From Lycium barbarum (lineage: Eukaryota > Streptophyta > Magnoliopsida > Solanales > Solanaceae): a stretch of DNA of 64,000 nt. Below the pieces are notes generated by a model. It searched no databases. It was not told the origin of the DNA and was given only the letters and a program-made list of their open reading frames with translations. The DNA lies in NCBI RefSeq assembly GCF_019175385.1, contig NC_083346.1, positions 86,690,543 to 86,754,542 on the forward strand, in the 5' to 3' direction. Position numbers and translations under genes: made by a program. The first letter of the stretch is position 1; every line of letters begins with the position of its first letter. Positions 23,310 to 35,524 of this stretch are shown here, in pieces.

Positions 23310-23326
23310 CAATGGCTCTGATACCA
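23310..23326 (-). other. Copia primer-binding site
   Basis: On the minus strand, tggtatcagagccattg follows the 5' LTR directly. TGGTATCAGAGC is complementary to the 3' end of plant initiator tRNA-Met, the usual Copia primer. Confidence 0.95.
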
Positions 23327-23556
23327 TGAAGATTTTTAGCAAGAAGAAAGGGCTTCTTGTATTTCTGAATGAATATACAATCCATAAGAATGGGTACTTA
23401 TACATGAGTTCTAAGACTAAATAAGGAAAGACAATATTACACAATCAACTCCTAATCATTTACATCAACACAATATATTCCTAAAATTAAGCTATCAATC
23501 TTAATCATCAATATCAAATCAACATCTCAATCTTAATCATTAATACCAAATCAACA
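23327..23556 (-). repeat. Copia 5' LTR (intact)
   Basis: The 230-bp LTR starts TG and ends CA when read on the plus strand. It is flanked by the AAAAC duplication at 23557-23561 and by the primer-binding site on its inner side. Confidence 0.95.
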
Positions 23557-23969
23557 AAAACTAAACTTCAGACTGAATTTTTGCAACTTAAATCTCATAT
23601 ACCTGATATTGTTTCCGAAGTGGCTAAACTTACAAAAGAACATTATAAACTACAGCTATGGCTTAAATGGTAATCCCAAAACGGTTATCTGTGCACTTCC
23701 CCTGATACTATCATCCCCTCATAACTAAATAACAGAACAATTCCTCAGAGTAATTCTCAAATCCTCTATAGAATAGACCTTTTCAATTGGGGAAGAAGTG
23801 GGATGGGGATAACAAAGGCTTGCTTAAGCAAAACTGAAAATCCTTGTGGTCATGTACAACAGCTTGGAAAGACGAGATAAAAGAAAAGAAAAGTTCTCAA
23901 TGTCATCGTATATCGACTATTGCACTCGTATGGCAAAAGGAGGAAGGAGAAACTCCAACATGTCTCAGA

Positions 23970-26900
23970 TTATGATATAACTTTGTTAGATATTTTGATG
24001 TAATTTAGGAATTTTGTGAGGGCCTTGCCACTGTCGATTGCTTCTCTCGCTCTGTCAAAGGCTGCACTTATGTCTTGAGCTCCATCAGACCCGAGCAAAT
24101 GGTCAACCATTCCGGCATTTAAGATAATTCTGTCGTAGGCTGGACCTTTCTCACCGCGTAAAGCTGCTAAACCCAACTCTATATTCCTTGCAACCTAAGA
24201 AATTTAGAAAGGAACAAAGGGTTAATCATCTTGATTTTCCTTGAGACCAGCACAAAGATAAAAGCCCAAGGAGTAGCCTACAATTTGAGAGAGAAGCAAT
24301 CAAGTTGAAACATTTAGCAGACAATTAGGGTGTGTTTGGTATGAAGGAAGATGTTTTCGTAGAAATTTTTTCTTGGAAAACAAGAGGGTTTCTTACTTAT
24401 TTTCTAGTGTTCGGTGAGTAAGAAAGATATTATCTCAAGAGCAATTATATGTAATATAGCAAAACACTATCGGTGGAATTGTGCGGAGTGGGGGTTCGGG
24501 AGTGGCAGCGGGTGGGATGGTCAAGAGTTGGGGGTTGGGTGGGCGAGGAGGACACAATGCACTCGGAATGTCACTTATGAAACTTGATTTCCCTACTTCC
24601 ATTAGGAAAGTCATTTTCCTTATTTTTCAGGAACTAGTGTTCCTAGAAAAATTGTTTTCCAAAACTTTTGACCAACCAAACATAGGAAGATTGAAAAACA
24701 TTTTCCACCATACCAAACACATCCTTCACCTCGTCGTCCCTTCCATATAGAAAATTCAGATCCCAAACTAAGTAAAGAGATGATATTGGACACATAGTTA
24801 ACTCCACGGAAGTTATGAAGAAGTTATGATCATTTATACTCTTTTAGAATTAATGTGCAACCAACAGAGTAGTCCAATTTATACAATGGCCAAGAGCAAT
24901 CAGTGTAACATGCAAAATGATTATTGAAAGCTAGCAGGTGTTCAGAAGTTGCGTTTTTTCTTTCTGTTTGGTAATTGACCCATTAAGTACCTTTCAGAAC
25001 ACTACATCAATCTAAACAACTACAACATTTTTACACAATCACTTTGCTTTTAGAACTTAAGAATAGTCTATCACCATGATATTAACAAGAAAAAAGGAAT
25101 AACTTGTCCATATTTTATGCCTTTAAGGTAGGCAGCACGCTAAATAAGTATCACTTATTGCTCTGACAAATTTTGGTGCTAGCGAAGTACCATAAAAAAC
25201 GGGGAACAGAAAAAACATTTGAAAGAGAACAAGAGAGGTGAAGCTTACAGATCTATCTGTTCTTGGAGTGTCTGTAGATTCAAAGCCATAATCCCTAGCA
25301 TTCACCTCAATATTGAAACTCTCACGTGATACACCTGCGACATCTTAATAAGCTTTAGCTTGCAGAAAAGATGCTTAAAACCAGCTGCCTCATTTTCTAT
25401 TTTCTTTAGAATAGCTGAGTTGTTTCTATGTACTTGGGGAAGCGGGAATTTAGCATCTCAACCTAGAAAGTAAAGGATAAAATCACTAACAGTACAGTAA
25501 ACACATACCATCAACAGCACAAGCAGGTGCCAAATTCACCGAACGAAACCCTGAGCAATAATTCACAGGAAGTCCTTTTGATGCATTTGCAGACCGCAAC
25601 CTCGTCGTCATCGAAAGTGCACCTTCCTCACCCTAAAGATGCAATACAGAGATTACGTACGACTCATGAAATCAATGTCTCCATGAGTTTTTTCAGGTCA
25701 GAGATGATAATAGTCAGCGGATGGGTCCTTCCCCAATCCCAAAAAAATAAGAATCTGTTTCAGGTTATGAAGTACCTTTACAACCAAACCAGCATGCACA
25801 CCCCTTCTTCTCATAAGCATTAACAGTGGTTCTTCATAGCCTTCATGATAGAAACCAGCAACAATTGCTTCCTTTCCCTGAGCCTGAAGAGAAGACAGTA
25901 CATTTCAACTGAAGACCAATTTTTTCAAGCTGCTAGAAGCTTCTGTTTTTTAAGGTGAATATACACAAACGGGAAAAAATAAAGAAACATCTGAAAACCA
26001 GTAACTTCTTTCTAAAGAACCTACATGTGATTGAGAGTCAATCGAATTAAATTATTAATTCATAACAGTTCTAAGCTAAGCTCGTCAGTCAACAGACAAG
26101 ATAATAACATGGGATATTTGAAATTTAGAGATTTAAATAAGCCAACTTATATGATTTTTTTGTATTTGGTACAGCAGAAGCAACCAGTACCATGACCTAC
26201 CCGCACAATTTGTTGAACTTTCTCAGCTGTTGCCAGCGGTGGGCGTTTCTTTATATGTTCCCTTAACCCAATCAATGAATATCTGCAATGATAATAAGAT
26301 ATGTACCATTGTGTCAGCTGCCTTTCATTATCATATGAAGTTTAAAGCAGGTTAAATTCATAAAACTAAAATCTAAGAAACAATTTATTTCTGGGATTGA
26401 GCTGTGCCTTAAACGGACATCTAGGATCTCTACAGAGGAAGATTAGGTGCTTAACCGTCAGAGTCAGCCAATTAGCGGCAAGTAATTTTGCAATTAAGTT
26501 GAAACAAGTAGCCTCCGGAGACAAGTATAGCATACTACAACAACAACAACATACCCAGTGAAATCCCACAATGTGGGGTCTGGGGAGGGTAAAGTGTACG
26601 CAGACCATACCCCTATCTCGGAAGATAGGGAGGCTGTTTCCGAAAGACCCTCGGCTCAAGAGAAATCACAACGAGAAAGGTTAGATAAGCACAAGCAGTT
26701 CAAAGCAAAATGCAAATCAAACTAAAGAAAGCGAATAAGTCAAAATAGAGCAGTCTGAAAAAAGGAAGCAGTAGCTACCACAGATAAATAAGATAATCGA
26801 AGTACAAGAAACCACATATAGTAGCAAGAAACAAAGGACAATAGACTATAGATCGAAACAGCGATTACCTACTAGCCTTCTACCCTAATCTGAGTCCTCC

Positions 26901-29900
26901 AAAACCTCTTATCTAAGGTCATGTCCTCGGTAAGCTGAACCTGCGCCATGTCCTGTCTCAGCACCTCTCCCCAATACTTTTTCGGCCTACCCCGACCTCT
27001 TCTGAAACCATCCATAGCTAACCTCTCACACCTCCGCACTGGGGTATCTGTGTCTCTCCTCCTCACATGCCCAAACCATCTCAGTCTCGCTTCCCTCATC
27101 TTGTCCTCCACTGATGCTACTCCAACCTTATCCCGGATATCTTCATTTCTAATCCTATCTCGCCTGGTGTGCCCACACATCCATCGAAACATTCTCATTT
27201 CCGCAACTTTTATCTTTTGGACGTGAGAGCTCTTGACTGCCCAACACTCTGCCCCGTACAACAAGGTCGGTCTCACAACCACTTTGTAAAACCTGCCTTT
27301 AAGTTTTGGTGGCACCTTCTTATCACACAGCACTCCTGAAGCAAGCCTCAATTTCATCCACCCTGCGCCAATACGATGTGAGACATCATCGTCAATATCC
27401 CCATTTTCTTGTATAATAGACTCGAGATATTTGAAACTTCTTTTCTTTGGGATGGCCTGGTCACCAAGCCTCACTTCCACGCCAGACTCATGTGTCACGT
27501 CACTGAATTTGCACTCCATGTACTCTGTCTTGGTCCTACTCAACTTGAACCCTTTAGACTTCAGAGTTTGTCTCCAAACCTCCAGCTTAGCGTTCACTCC
27601 GCTGCGTGTCTCGTCGATCAAGACTATATCATCCGCAAATAACATACACCATGACACCTCACCTTGAATTCGCTGTGTCAGACAATCCATCACTAGAGCA
27701 AATAAAAATGGGCTAAGAGCTGATCCCTGGTGCAACCCCATCTCCACTGCGAAGTGCTCCGAGTCTCCTCCCACTGTCCTTACCCTGGTCTTGGCTCCCT
27801 CATACATGTCCTTGATCGCCCTAATGTACGCTACAGGTACACCTCTGGCCTCCAAGCATCTCCATAAAACCTCTCTTGGCACTTTGTCGTAAGCCTTTTC
27901 TAGGTCGATGAAAACCATGTGCAGGTCCTTCTTCCTCTCCCTATACTGCTCCACCAGTCTCCTCACAAGATGGATGGCTTCTGTAGTCGAGCGCCCCGAC
28001 ATGAATCCGAACTGGTTCTCTGAAATGGACACGCCTCTTCTCACCCTCATCTCCACCACCCTTTCCCACACCTTCATAGTGTGGCTTAGCAGCTTGATCC
28101 CTCTATAGTTGTTGCAACTTTGAATATCACCTTTGTTCTTATACAAAGGGACCATCATACTCCACCTCCATTCCTCAGACATCTTCACCGTCTTAAAAAT
28201 AACATTAAACAATCCAGTCAACCACTCCAAACCTGCCCTGCCCACACTCTTCTAAAACTCCCCAGGGATCTCGTCAGGACCGGTAGCTCTTCCCCTGCGC
28301 ATCCTGCGAACAACACCCTTAACCTCCTCCACCTTTATACTCCTACAATACCCAAAGTCAGAGTACTCCAAATCTCCCAACACAATGTCTCTATCACCTT
28401 CCTCGTTCAAGAGTTTATGGAAGTATGACTGCCATCTCCGTATAAATATAGCATACTACGGATAAATATTTTAGATGTAAATACTTCTATTTCTTTAGTT
28501 TCTGGTAACTGTCTTTCACAACATCGCTAGATATCAATATTTAGTGTTTTATACTTGCAGTATTGCACCACAAAGAAAATCTCCCTCTTGCCAAACAAAC
28601 AAATAAATAAGAGCATGGTCAAAGTGCTCAAAGAGAAGACATAATGAAAAGCAGGGAAAATAGACATAATGAAATGTCAAAAATCAGATTCTATCAACCT
28701 AAAACTTTAGAAGCCATCGGGATTTAGAAGACCAAATTAAAGAATATGGCAGAAATATATCCTTTTTATTTTTAACTGATATCTAGGACAGTTTCTGGGA
28801 ATTTAATTGAAGTGTTGTCTTTCTCTATAGAAAATGCAAAACAAAAAAAAAGAAAAGGAAAAAAAAAGAACAAAAAGAAAATCATTGGTTTCTGAAAGGT
28901 TGGATCTACGTACAAAGATGGGCGAGCTTCACGTTGACTTACATAAGCAAAACCAACTTCGTCATCCTGAATATAAGTTGGATTACTAAGAAACTGCAAT
29001 AAAGATCAAGGCAAAAAAGGTATCAAGGGCAGGGAGAATCATGGACCTCAAGAAGCTTTTTTGCTTGAGAGGGGTTTAAGTGTGTGTTTGCCCCCATAAA
29101 CATCAGCATTTGTTCTTCAGTAATGCCTCCCTGGAATTAGAAAATGAGATTTGAGTAAGCCACTTGCTTCACAAAAAAAAAAAGTACAAAATTAAACAGA
29201 TGCGGAAATCTATCTGTCATTATCAGGTATTAATTCAAATTCTCATTTGAAGGTAGCAGTAGGTGCCTCTTCAAGTAATATTTCCATTTTCCTCACATAT
29301 TCATGTTTGCTACTAAAAATAAATGTAATCTCAGTATACATGTTGCACATAAATTTCAGACTAAAATATAAGTAGTGGACATCCTATTAATTATGACAGC
29401 ATATAGGCTGATATGACCTTTGGTGGCATCCAATCCACACCATGGAGCAAGCAAGATTCACCATAGCAGGATCTAACAGCAGCAACAAACAGTGTGCTTC
29501 TGAAGTAGCGGGTGTTTCCATCATAAGGCTCACCATAGTGAGTCAATGAGTTTACATCAGCAACTGGTGCAGGGCCTGATAAGGGAAGATGAAAAGATTT
29601 AAGTAGATAATAATAAATGGCATTTTGCAATAAGCATGTATAAAGCAACAAGACAAAAGGTAGAAGTATATTACCAAGTTCATTATCAAATGCAAGGCAG
29701 TAGGCTTTCAACTCACGGTCTGTTTCCCGATTCATTCGTTGGCCTATCATAAATGCAGAAAGGAGTGACTCACTTACACTAGATGATCCCATTTTCAATG
29801 GAAGGACGTCTTTTAGAACACCCTGAACTTCCTCGTATCCAAGATGACCCCCAGCCAAAACTTCCCTGAGGGCACCAACTAGTCTCATCTCGGCAGTACC

Positions 29901-32900
29901 ATTTCCAACAAATTGGGGGCCTATTGAACTGCCAATACCCATTATAGAGCCTTCGGGATCAGCAATAAATATGGTATCTTCGGGAAGCACCCGAATCAAT
30001 TGGGGCCAATAATGATTCATCGCACGCCTTTCCCCTTCACTCCATTGGGTTGGCTCTGGAAAGGCATTTGCACGAATGGTCATTGCAGCAAAAAATGCCC
30101 CAAGTTGTGCTTTTGATACTGGCTCTTCATCTTTGAGCTCTCCCTTTGCTGAAATCAAACACTATGGTACTAAGTATCTTCAGTAGTTATATCGACAAGT
30201 CTTACACAAATATATCCATATTAATGGCAAAGCAAGTCTTCCTCTGAGATTGGGAGGTCAAGCCTCAATAATTGTTGTGGTTTTGCTTAATTAATTACTT
30301 GACCTTTTCAATTTTATCTTCTGAAAGTCTTCTGCAATGATCTAAATCAAGCTACGTATGGCATGCAGATTTATGGAAGAGGGCCAAAATCAGGACACCG
30401 GATGTATTAACCATCAATAAGTCTGAGCAAAAATATGAACCCAACTTATTTGAAGCATACTTAGTGGGATTGGTTAGATTGTGTCTACTTTCCTATTTCT
30501 TTTTCTTTTTCTTTTTCTTTTTCCTGTTTCTTTTTGCATTGAGAGATGTAGATTGAAAATCAACTATCTAATCTCAGACTAGTTGAGGAATCTTCTATAT
30601 CCAAAGGTCTATTTCATTCTAATACCACAATTTATAGGGTTCTCCATCCCGTGGGAGAGGCTATCGAAGAGTTAGAGTGACAACTTTGGAAATCAGCACT
30701 CGAATCCCAATAGAGGCACGCTAGGTAAAGCTTTTCCATCTGTCACAGCCTTAGTGGGTATAGTTATCGAATACCTATACCGGCAAAAGGTCACAAGTAT
30801 CCGGTAGAATAGTCGCGGTTTAAAGCAAACTGACCCGTAGCACCATATAAAATGTGTGTATATGTGTGTGTGTGTGTGCCTGGCGCGCGCGTGTTTTTTT
30901 AAATATATTATCTGACACCAGAGATTTTCTAATTCTCACTCGTGTCCAAATATGCACATAAAAATCTCTAACCAAAATAACTGACAGACATCAAACCTAA
31001 TGCAAGAGAAACAAAAACATCTTAATCCTGACCAGATTGTATGGTGTGTGTAGTACCTTTGCTCTGAGTGTTCCTAGTTAAGTTCTTCAGAGCATTATGT
31101 GCACACAATTTAAGATTTTCTTGTTTTTGGTAAAATCATAATGCGTCCAATTATTCCAATGTACAATCAAGCGTTACTCAAACAGAGAGAAAAGTGAAAC
31201 AACGAGCTTAAATTCCATGCAAGGATGGTAATATATACATACACACACACACACACAAAAAAAAATTTAAAAAAAATGGTCACTTAAAATCTAGTTGTTG
31301 GGTAGTTTTAGTGATAAACATTGACTGATTACCCGGAATCATCAGTAAGTAATTTGCTACTACCTCCGTTTCAATTTGTTTGTCTTAGTTACTATTTGGA
31401 CAGTCAAAGGCTTACGACAAAGTCCCTAGGGAGGTTCTGTAGAGGTGCTTGAACGCCAGAGGTGTACCGGTGGCGTACACCAGGGCGATCAAGGACATGT
31501 ATGATGGAGTCAAGACCCGGGTAAGGACAGTGGGAGGAGACTTGGAGCACTTCCCAGTTGTGATGGGATTGCACTAGGGATCAGCTCTTGGCTCATTTTT
31601 ATTTGTTTTGGTGATGGATGTATTGACACGGCATATCCAAGGAGAGGTACCATGGTGTTTGTTATTTGCGGATGACATAGTGCTGATTGATGAGACCCGA
31701 GGGGGAGTTAACGCTAAGCTGGAGGTTCGGGGACAGACCCTGGAGTCTAAAGGGTTCAGGTTGAACAATAACAAGACAAAATACTTGGATCTGTAAGTTC
31801 AGTGGCGTGACACATGAGGTTGACGTAGAAGTGAGGCTTGATACACATGCCATCCAAAAGAAAGGAAGTTCCAAGTATCTTGGGTCTATTATCCAAGGAA
31901 ATGGGGAGATTGACGATGATGTCACACATCATATTGGTGCAGGATGAATGAAATAGAAGCTCGCATCCGGAGTCCTACGTGATAAAAAGTTGCCATCAAA
32001 ACTCAAAGGGAAGTTCTACAGAGTGGTGGTTAGACCAACTATATTGTATGAGCGGAGTGTTGGCCAATCAAGAACCTTCACGTTAAGAAGATGAAAGTTG
32101 CGAAAATGAGGATGTTGCGGTGGATTTGTGGGCATACTAGGAGAGATAGGATTAGAATTAAGATATCGGGGACAAGGTGAGAAGCCTCGATGGAGGACAA
32201 GATGCGGGAAGGGAGACTAAAATGGTTCGGGCATGTGAAGAGGAGATGTGGAGATGTCCCAGTGCGGAGGTGTGCGGGGTTGGCTATGGATGACTTCAGA
32301 AGAGACAGAAGCAGGCCGAAGAAGTATTGGGGAGAGATGTTTAGATACGACATGGCGCAAATGTTGCTTATCGAAGACATGACATTAGATAGGAGGTTGT
32401 TGAGGACACATATTAGGGTAGAAGGTTAGTATGTAGTTGAGCATTATCTCACTTATACTTCCTTACTAGTAATGTAGTATTTCTCATATCTACCGTCTCT
32501 TGTTCTTCGCTTAGCGTACTGTTTTGTTGTAATTACTTGTTGTAATTACTGTTCCTTTTTCCTTCTAGACCCAAGGGCAGATTTAAAGGTAGGCTAGGGT
32601 GTTCACCTGAACGCCCCCGGCAAAAAATTCCACTGTATATATAGGGTAAATTTTCTGAGTTTGTGTAGATATATATGTTTTGAACACCCTCAACAACATG
32701 GAAAAGGCTGGCTCAGCGGTTTCCGATCACCCTGGATGAAAATTCTGGATCCGCCACTGTCTGGGCGTGCTTTGATATTGTTTTATCCTGAGCCGAGGGT
32801 TGTTCTAATTTTTTAAAATACTTTCTAGATATTTTGAATAGTTAACTATTCTAACTTGTAGTACTTTTTATGTAGTTTCTACGTATGTAAGTTTTATTTC

Positions 32901-33462
32901 AAAAAAGTTGAAAACTCTCTGTCTAAATTCATCCTGTACCAATGGAGCCAAACAAATTGAAAGAGGAAGAGTATAATAACTGCTTAAATTATACTTATGG
33001 CATAAAAACTTTTACCATCAGGGTATATACAGTACCAGAAAAAATGAAAGAAATGAATATAAATAGAGAGAAGAAAGTCAAATCTTGAGAACCTGATCTC
33101 AAGATGGTGTCCAAAACCTTGAAGGCCTGTTCCTCATTAAGAGGTTTAGTTTGAGTGGGGCCAGTACAAACTTTAGTTTGAGCATCCAATACAGTCTGAT
33201 TAGGCTTTGGAAACTCAGAATTCCTATAAGAAGTTGACAAAGCTGGATTCTTTATATCTGGTTCTTGAACCCTCAGTTCATCAATTGATGTTGAATCCAA
33301 TACAGCATTAATAGCAAAATAACTCTTCTTTTTTCCAACCCAATAATAATCAATACGTTTGATTGGAATTTTGAAAGAATTTTGAGGATTCAAGAAAGTT
33401 CTTGTTTTTGGTATGGGTAGTAGTGGAGATATTAATGGGTCTGGATATAACAAAGCTTTCAT
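23970..33462 (-). CDS. Anthranilate phosphoribosyltransferase-like protein (At1g70570-like)
   Basis: Ten exons: 33462-33093, 30148-29675, 29575-29418, 29130-29047, 28993-28914, 26282-26201, 25883-25776, 25632-25509, 25334-25249, 24194-23970. All junctions are GT-AG, and the joined frame is 1791 bases (596 residues plus TAA), close to the roughly 595 residues I recall for Arabidopsis At1g70570. Residues 1 to about 60 (MKALLYPDP..., Ser/Lys/Arg-rich, few acids) look like a plastid transit peptide. A helical N-terminal domain (about 105-150) and the phosphoribosyltransferase-fold region follow. The enzyme's usual GTGGD and KHGN motifs are not seen; residues 294-304 read [11 protein letters not shown] and the next block has LLHGVDW. 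The catalytic role is therefore uncertain, and it may be a TrpD2/YbiB-like relative. Introns hold two LINE copies, one MITE and one SINE. Confidence 0.92.
24328..24724. mobile_element. MITE in intron 9 of the phosphoribosyltransferase-like gene
   Basis: The left end gggtgtgtttggtatgaagg pairs with the right end ccaccataccaaacacatcc. A second inverted block (gatgttttc / gaaaaacattttcc) lies just inside. Flanks are tta at the left and ttc at the right, so the target duplication may be a decayed TTA. The GC-rich open frame inside is not a gene. Confidence 0.65.
26539..28446 (-). mobile_element. RTE-type LINE copy 3, 5'-truncated
   Basis: It lies in intron 5, in the same orientation as the host gene, with a 13-bp target duplication tatagcatactac (26526-26538, 28447-28459). 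It carries the last part of the linker, the reverse transcriptase and the C-terminal region, then a 3' UTR with a stem-loop and (TTG)n tail. The 5' break is within the region before the reverse transcriptase. Confidence 0.93.
26872..28441 (-). pseudogene. LINE reverse transcriptase fragment
   Basis: An open frame of 457 codons (28245-26872) has [42 protein letters not shown], the catalytic FADDIVLID and the C-terminal RWFGHVRRR and [10 protein letters not shown]. Upstream of it an in-frame TAG (about 28253) replaces the Trp of the 'GEFWK' string seen in copy 1, and the frame then continues to the 5' truncation. The endonuclease is absent. Confidence 0.9.
30635..30835 (+). repeat. SINE-like repeat in intron 1
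   Basis: A B-box-like actcgaatccc lies near 30693. It is followed by the order 'ccttagtgggtatagttatc ... tacctataccggcaaaagg ... gtatccggtagaatagtcg', which matches, in the opposite orientation and with many changes, the repeat at 10003-10165. It is highly degraded. Confidence 0.4.
31402..32806 (+). pseudogene. RTE-type LINE copy 4, degraded fragment
   Basis: It starts inside the reverse transcriptase at [10 protein letters not shown] and keeps HQGSAL-like and [10 protein letters not shown] strings (31608-31796) and the C-terminal WFGHVKRR and RPKKYWGE region (32190-32429). Several stops and frameshifts lie between these pieces. The 3' UTR ends near gagccgagggtt (32790-32802), without the stem-loop and TTG tail. 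It is the oldest-looking LINE copy here and the only one in the opposite orientation to the gene that hosts it. Confidence 0.85.
32575..32765. repeat. Short repeat inserted in LINE copy 4 3' UTR
   Basis: It reads 'gggtgttcacctgaacgccc ... gaacaccctcaa ... tggctcagcggtttcc ... ggatccgccactg'. I recognise this order as a common solanaceous short interspersed repeat. TGGCTCAGCGG resembles a polymerase III A box. It interrupts the otherwise LINE-like 3' UTR on both sides. Confidence 0.45.
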
Positions 33463-33834
33463 ATCGAAATTTCTTTTTTTCTTCAGACCCGTTGACAATA
33501 TTAATATGGAGAGAAAGAAATCAGATTATTTCAAAGATTAGAGAGCAGAGTTGAGGATTATGAGCCTTGGAAGCTACAAAACTAGAATACATAGGCACAA
33601 ACATAGAATATTACACCACTATGTTGCAACTTGTCTGAGAAAATTGCTGCCTTCCTTCTCCGGCTCTCCTTTCCCCTTTTTGGAAAAAAATGAAATTACA
33701 GAAAATATGAATCACTTTAAATATTTTTAAAGTTAAGGAATAATATATAAACATTTCCTTAAACTTAGCTTTGTTTGCAACTTGCACACCAAAATGATAT
33801 TAATTTATTTGTGTTACCCTTTCAACTTCATTTA
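33463..33834 (-). other. 5' flank of the phosphoribosyltransferase-like gene
   Basis: About 370 bases lie between the start codon and the first upstream repeat. They probably hold the 5' leader and core promoter, but I cannot place a TATA box with confidence. No other feature was seen. Confidence 0.35.
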
Positions 33835-35400
33835 GGGTCTGTTTGGAAATTCACCTCATAATTGGAATTGGTCTAATTACTAAGGTAGTAATTACACAAG
33901 CAAGTAATTACACGGTATAGTAGATGACGATATGTTTTTTCGTCATAACACAATCTGCCTGGAACCACAAATGTAATTACATATTTAAATTAAATTTTAA
34001 AAATAAAAGTTAATATTTGAAAAACAGCTCCCTTTATAAATGTATTAAATTAGGTATTTAAGATACATATTATTTCTTGAAAATATATTAATTAATAATT
34101 ATATATTTGTAACTAATAATTGATATATTTTTTTTTAAATTAATAATATTTTAATTTAATTAATTACAAAAACTAAAAGCACACATTGTATAAGAACATC
34201 ATGAACTGCATGTTTGACAAAAAGATTAATATAAATGTAATGCCATAACATTATTAAAAGAAGTACGAGCAATTATATCGAATCGCAAGAAGTAAAGGGT
34301 GGAAATGATAAAAAAAGAAATGAAATATAAATAATGTAAAAAATAAAAATAAAAATAAATTATAAACATAAAAATGATTTAAAAGGTAAAAATAAAAAAA
34401 TAGTAGAAATTAAAAATAAATTAAAATAAGAATAAGAATAAAAGAAATTAAAACTTAATCCTATAATTACACCATGTAAATACCAGAAATTGTCACCTCC
34501 CCTTTGAGAACTGAAGAGTGTAATTAATCCCCCTCAATTACATCCAATTACATGTTGTTCAAGTAATTAGACGATCAGACAAACATGTCAAAACTGTGTA
34601 ATTACACTCAGGGTCTATTTGGAAAACCACCTCGTAATTAGAATTGGTGTAACTACTAAGGTAGTAATTACAAAGGCTAGTTATTACAAAGGCTTGTTTG
34701 TCTGTCATAACGTAATCACAGTGTAATTACAAACGTACTGTTTTGTTGCACAAATGTAATTACACGGTCTGATTAAATGTTTTAAATTTTTTTTATCAAA
34801 AACTAAAAGTTAATATTTGACAAATATGTACCTGTATAAATGATATTAAGATACATATTATTTCTTGAAAATATATATTAATTAATAATCATATATTTTT
34901 AATTAATATTGTAAAAAAAATTGATATATATATTTCTCAAATTAATAATATTTTAATTTAATTAATTACAATAACTAAAAACATACATATTGTAAGAATA
35001 TCATGGACCATTTTTGAGAAAAAAATTAATATTTATAAATATAATGCATAACATTATTCAAATATTTGACAAAAAATATAATCTATCAATTCTAACTGAA
35101 AATGAACGTCATGTAATGTGGAATAACAAGTCAATATTACTAAAGCAAATAAATTGAAACAAAAAATATAACATAAATTTAAAATGTAATTTTTTAAAAC
35201 ATAATACTCTTATTTCAAATTCCAACACAACTTAAGTAAATATAATTCAAATGAAAAGGAAAAACATAAGTCTATTTTCATTTCAACAATCAAATTCTAG
35301 CTACTTTAATGACATCACTCGTTATATGTCAAGTTTGTTAATGATTTTTTTTTTTCAAATATTAGGAGGTGTAGTTTCAAAATTAGAATCATAATGTAGT
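33835..35400 (+). repeat. Tandem pair of an AT-rich MITE-like repeat
   Basis: Two copies begin with 'gggtct.tttgga.a..cacct' at 33835 and 34611 (spacing 776). Both continue through 'ctaaggtagtaattac', 'aagatacatattatttcttg', 'attaataatatttta' and 'cataacattatt'. Homology covers about 420-460 bp of each. Regions after it (34255-34600, 35070-35400) differ and show nothing recognisable. No coding region is present. Confidence 0.7.
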
Positions 35401-35524
35401 TATGCTAAACGGAGATTTTTTTTTTTTAAAAAAAAAAAGAGAAATTACATGAAATCACAAGACGTATGATTGGAAAATGAAAAGAAAATAATGAAAGGTA
35501 AGTAAGGTAAAAAAAAAAACAATT

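Larger units (their letters stand above)
16122..23556 (-). mobile_element. Copia LTR retrotransposon with nested LINE
   Basis: Both ends are defined. The 230-bp LTRs start TGAAGATTTTTAGC and end ACCAAATCAACA. The right LTR (5' LTR in element sense) is 23327-23556. The left LTR is 16122-16260 plus 19547-19637, split by LINE copy 2. The target duplication AAAAC (16117-16121, 23557-23561) is perfect. The LTRs differ at only 3 of 230 positions, so the insertion is recent. Without the LINE the element is about 4.15 kb, which is short, because gag appears to be missing. It lies between the 3' ends of the two genes. Confidence 0.96.
31360..32971. mobile_element. Stowaway-like MITE split by LINE copy 4
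   Basis: The left end ctacctccgtttcaatttgt (from 31360, after TA) pairs with the right end acaaattgaaagaggaag (to 32971, before TA). The interior is interrupted by a degraded LINE at about 31402-32806. The remaining MITE sequence would be about 200 bp. It is in intron 1 of the phosphoribosyltransferase-like gene. Confidence 0.6.

Noticed and set aside
24481..24750. GC-rich 89-codon frame
   Set aside because: It lies inside a MITE in an intron and gives low-complexity Gly-rich sequence.
29391..29417. Extension of exon 3 past PPK to a stop
   Set aside because: A GT donor at 29417-29416 and an AG acceptor at 29132-29131 restore the frame into a conserved GGITEEQM start of exon 4.
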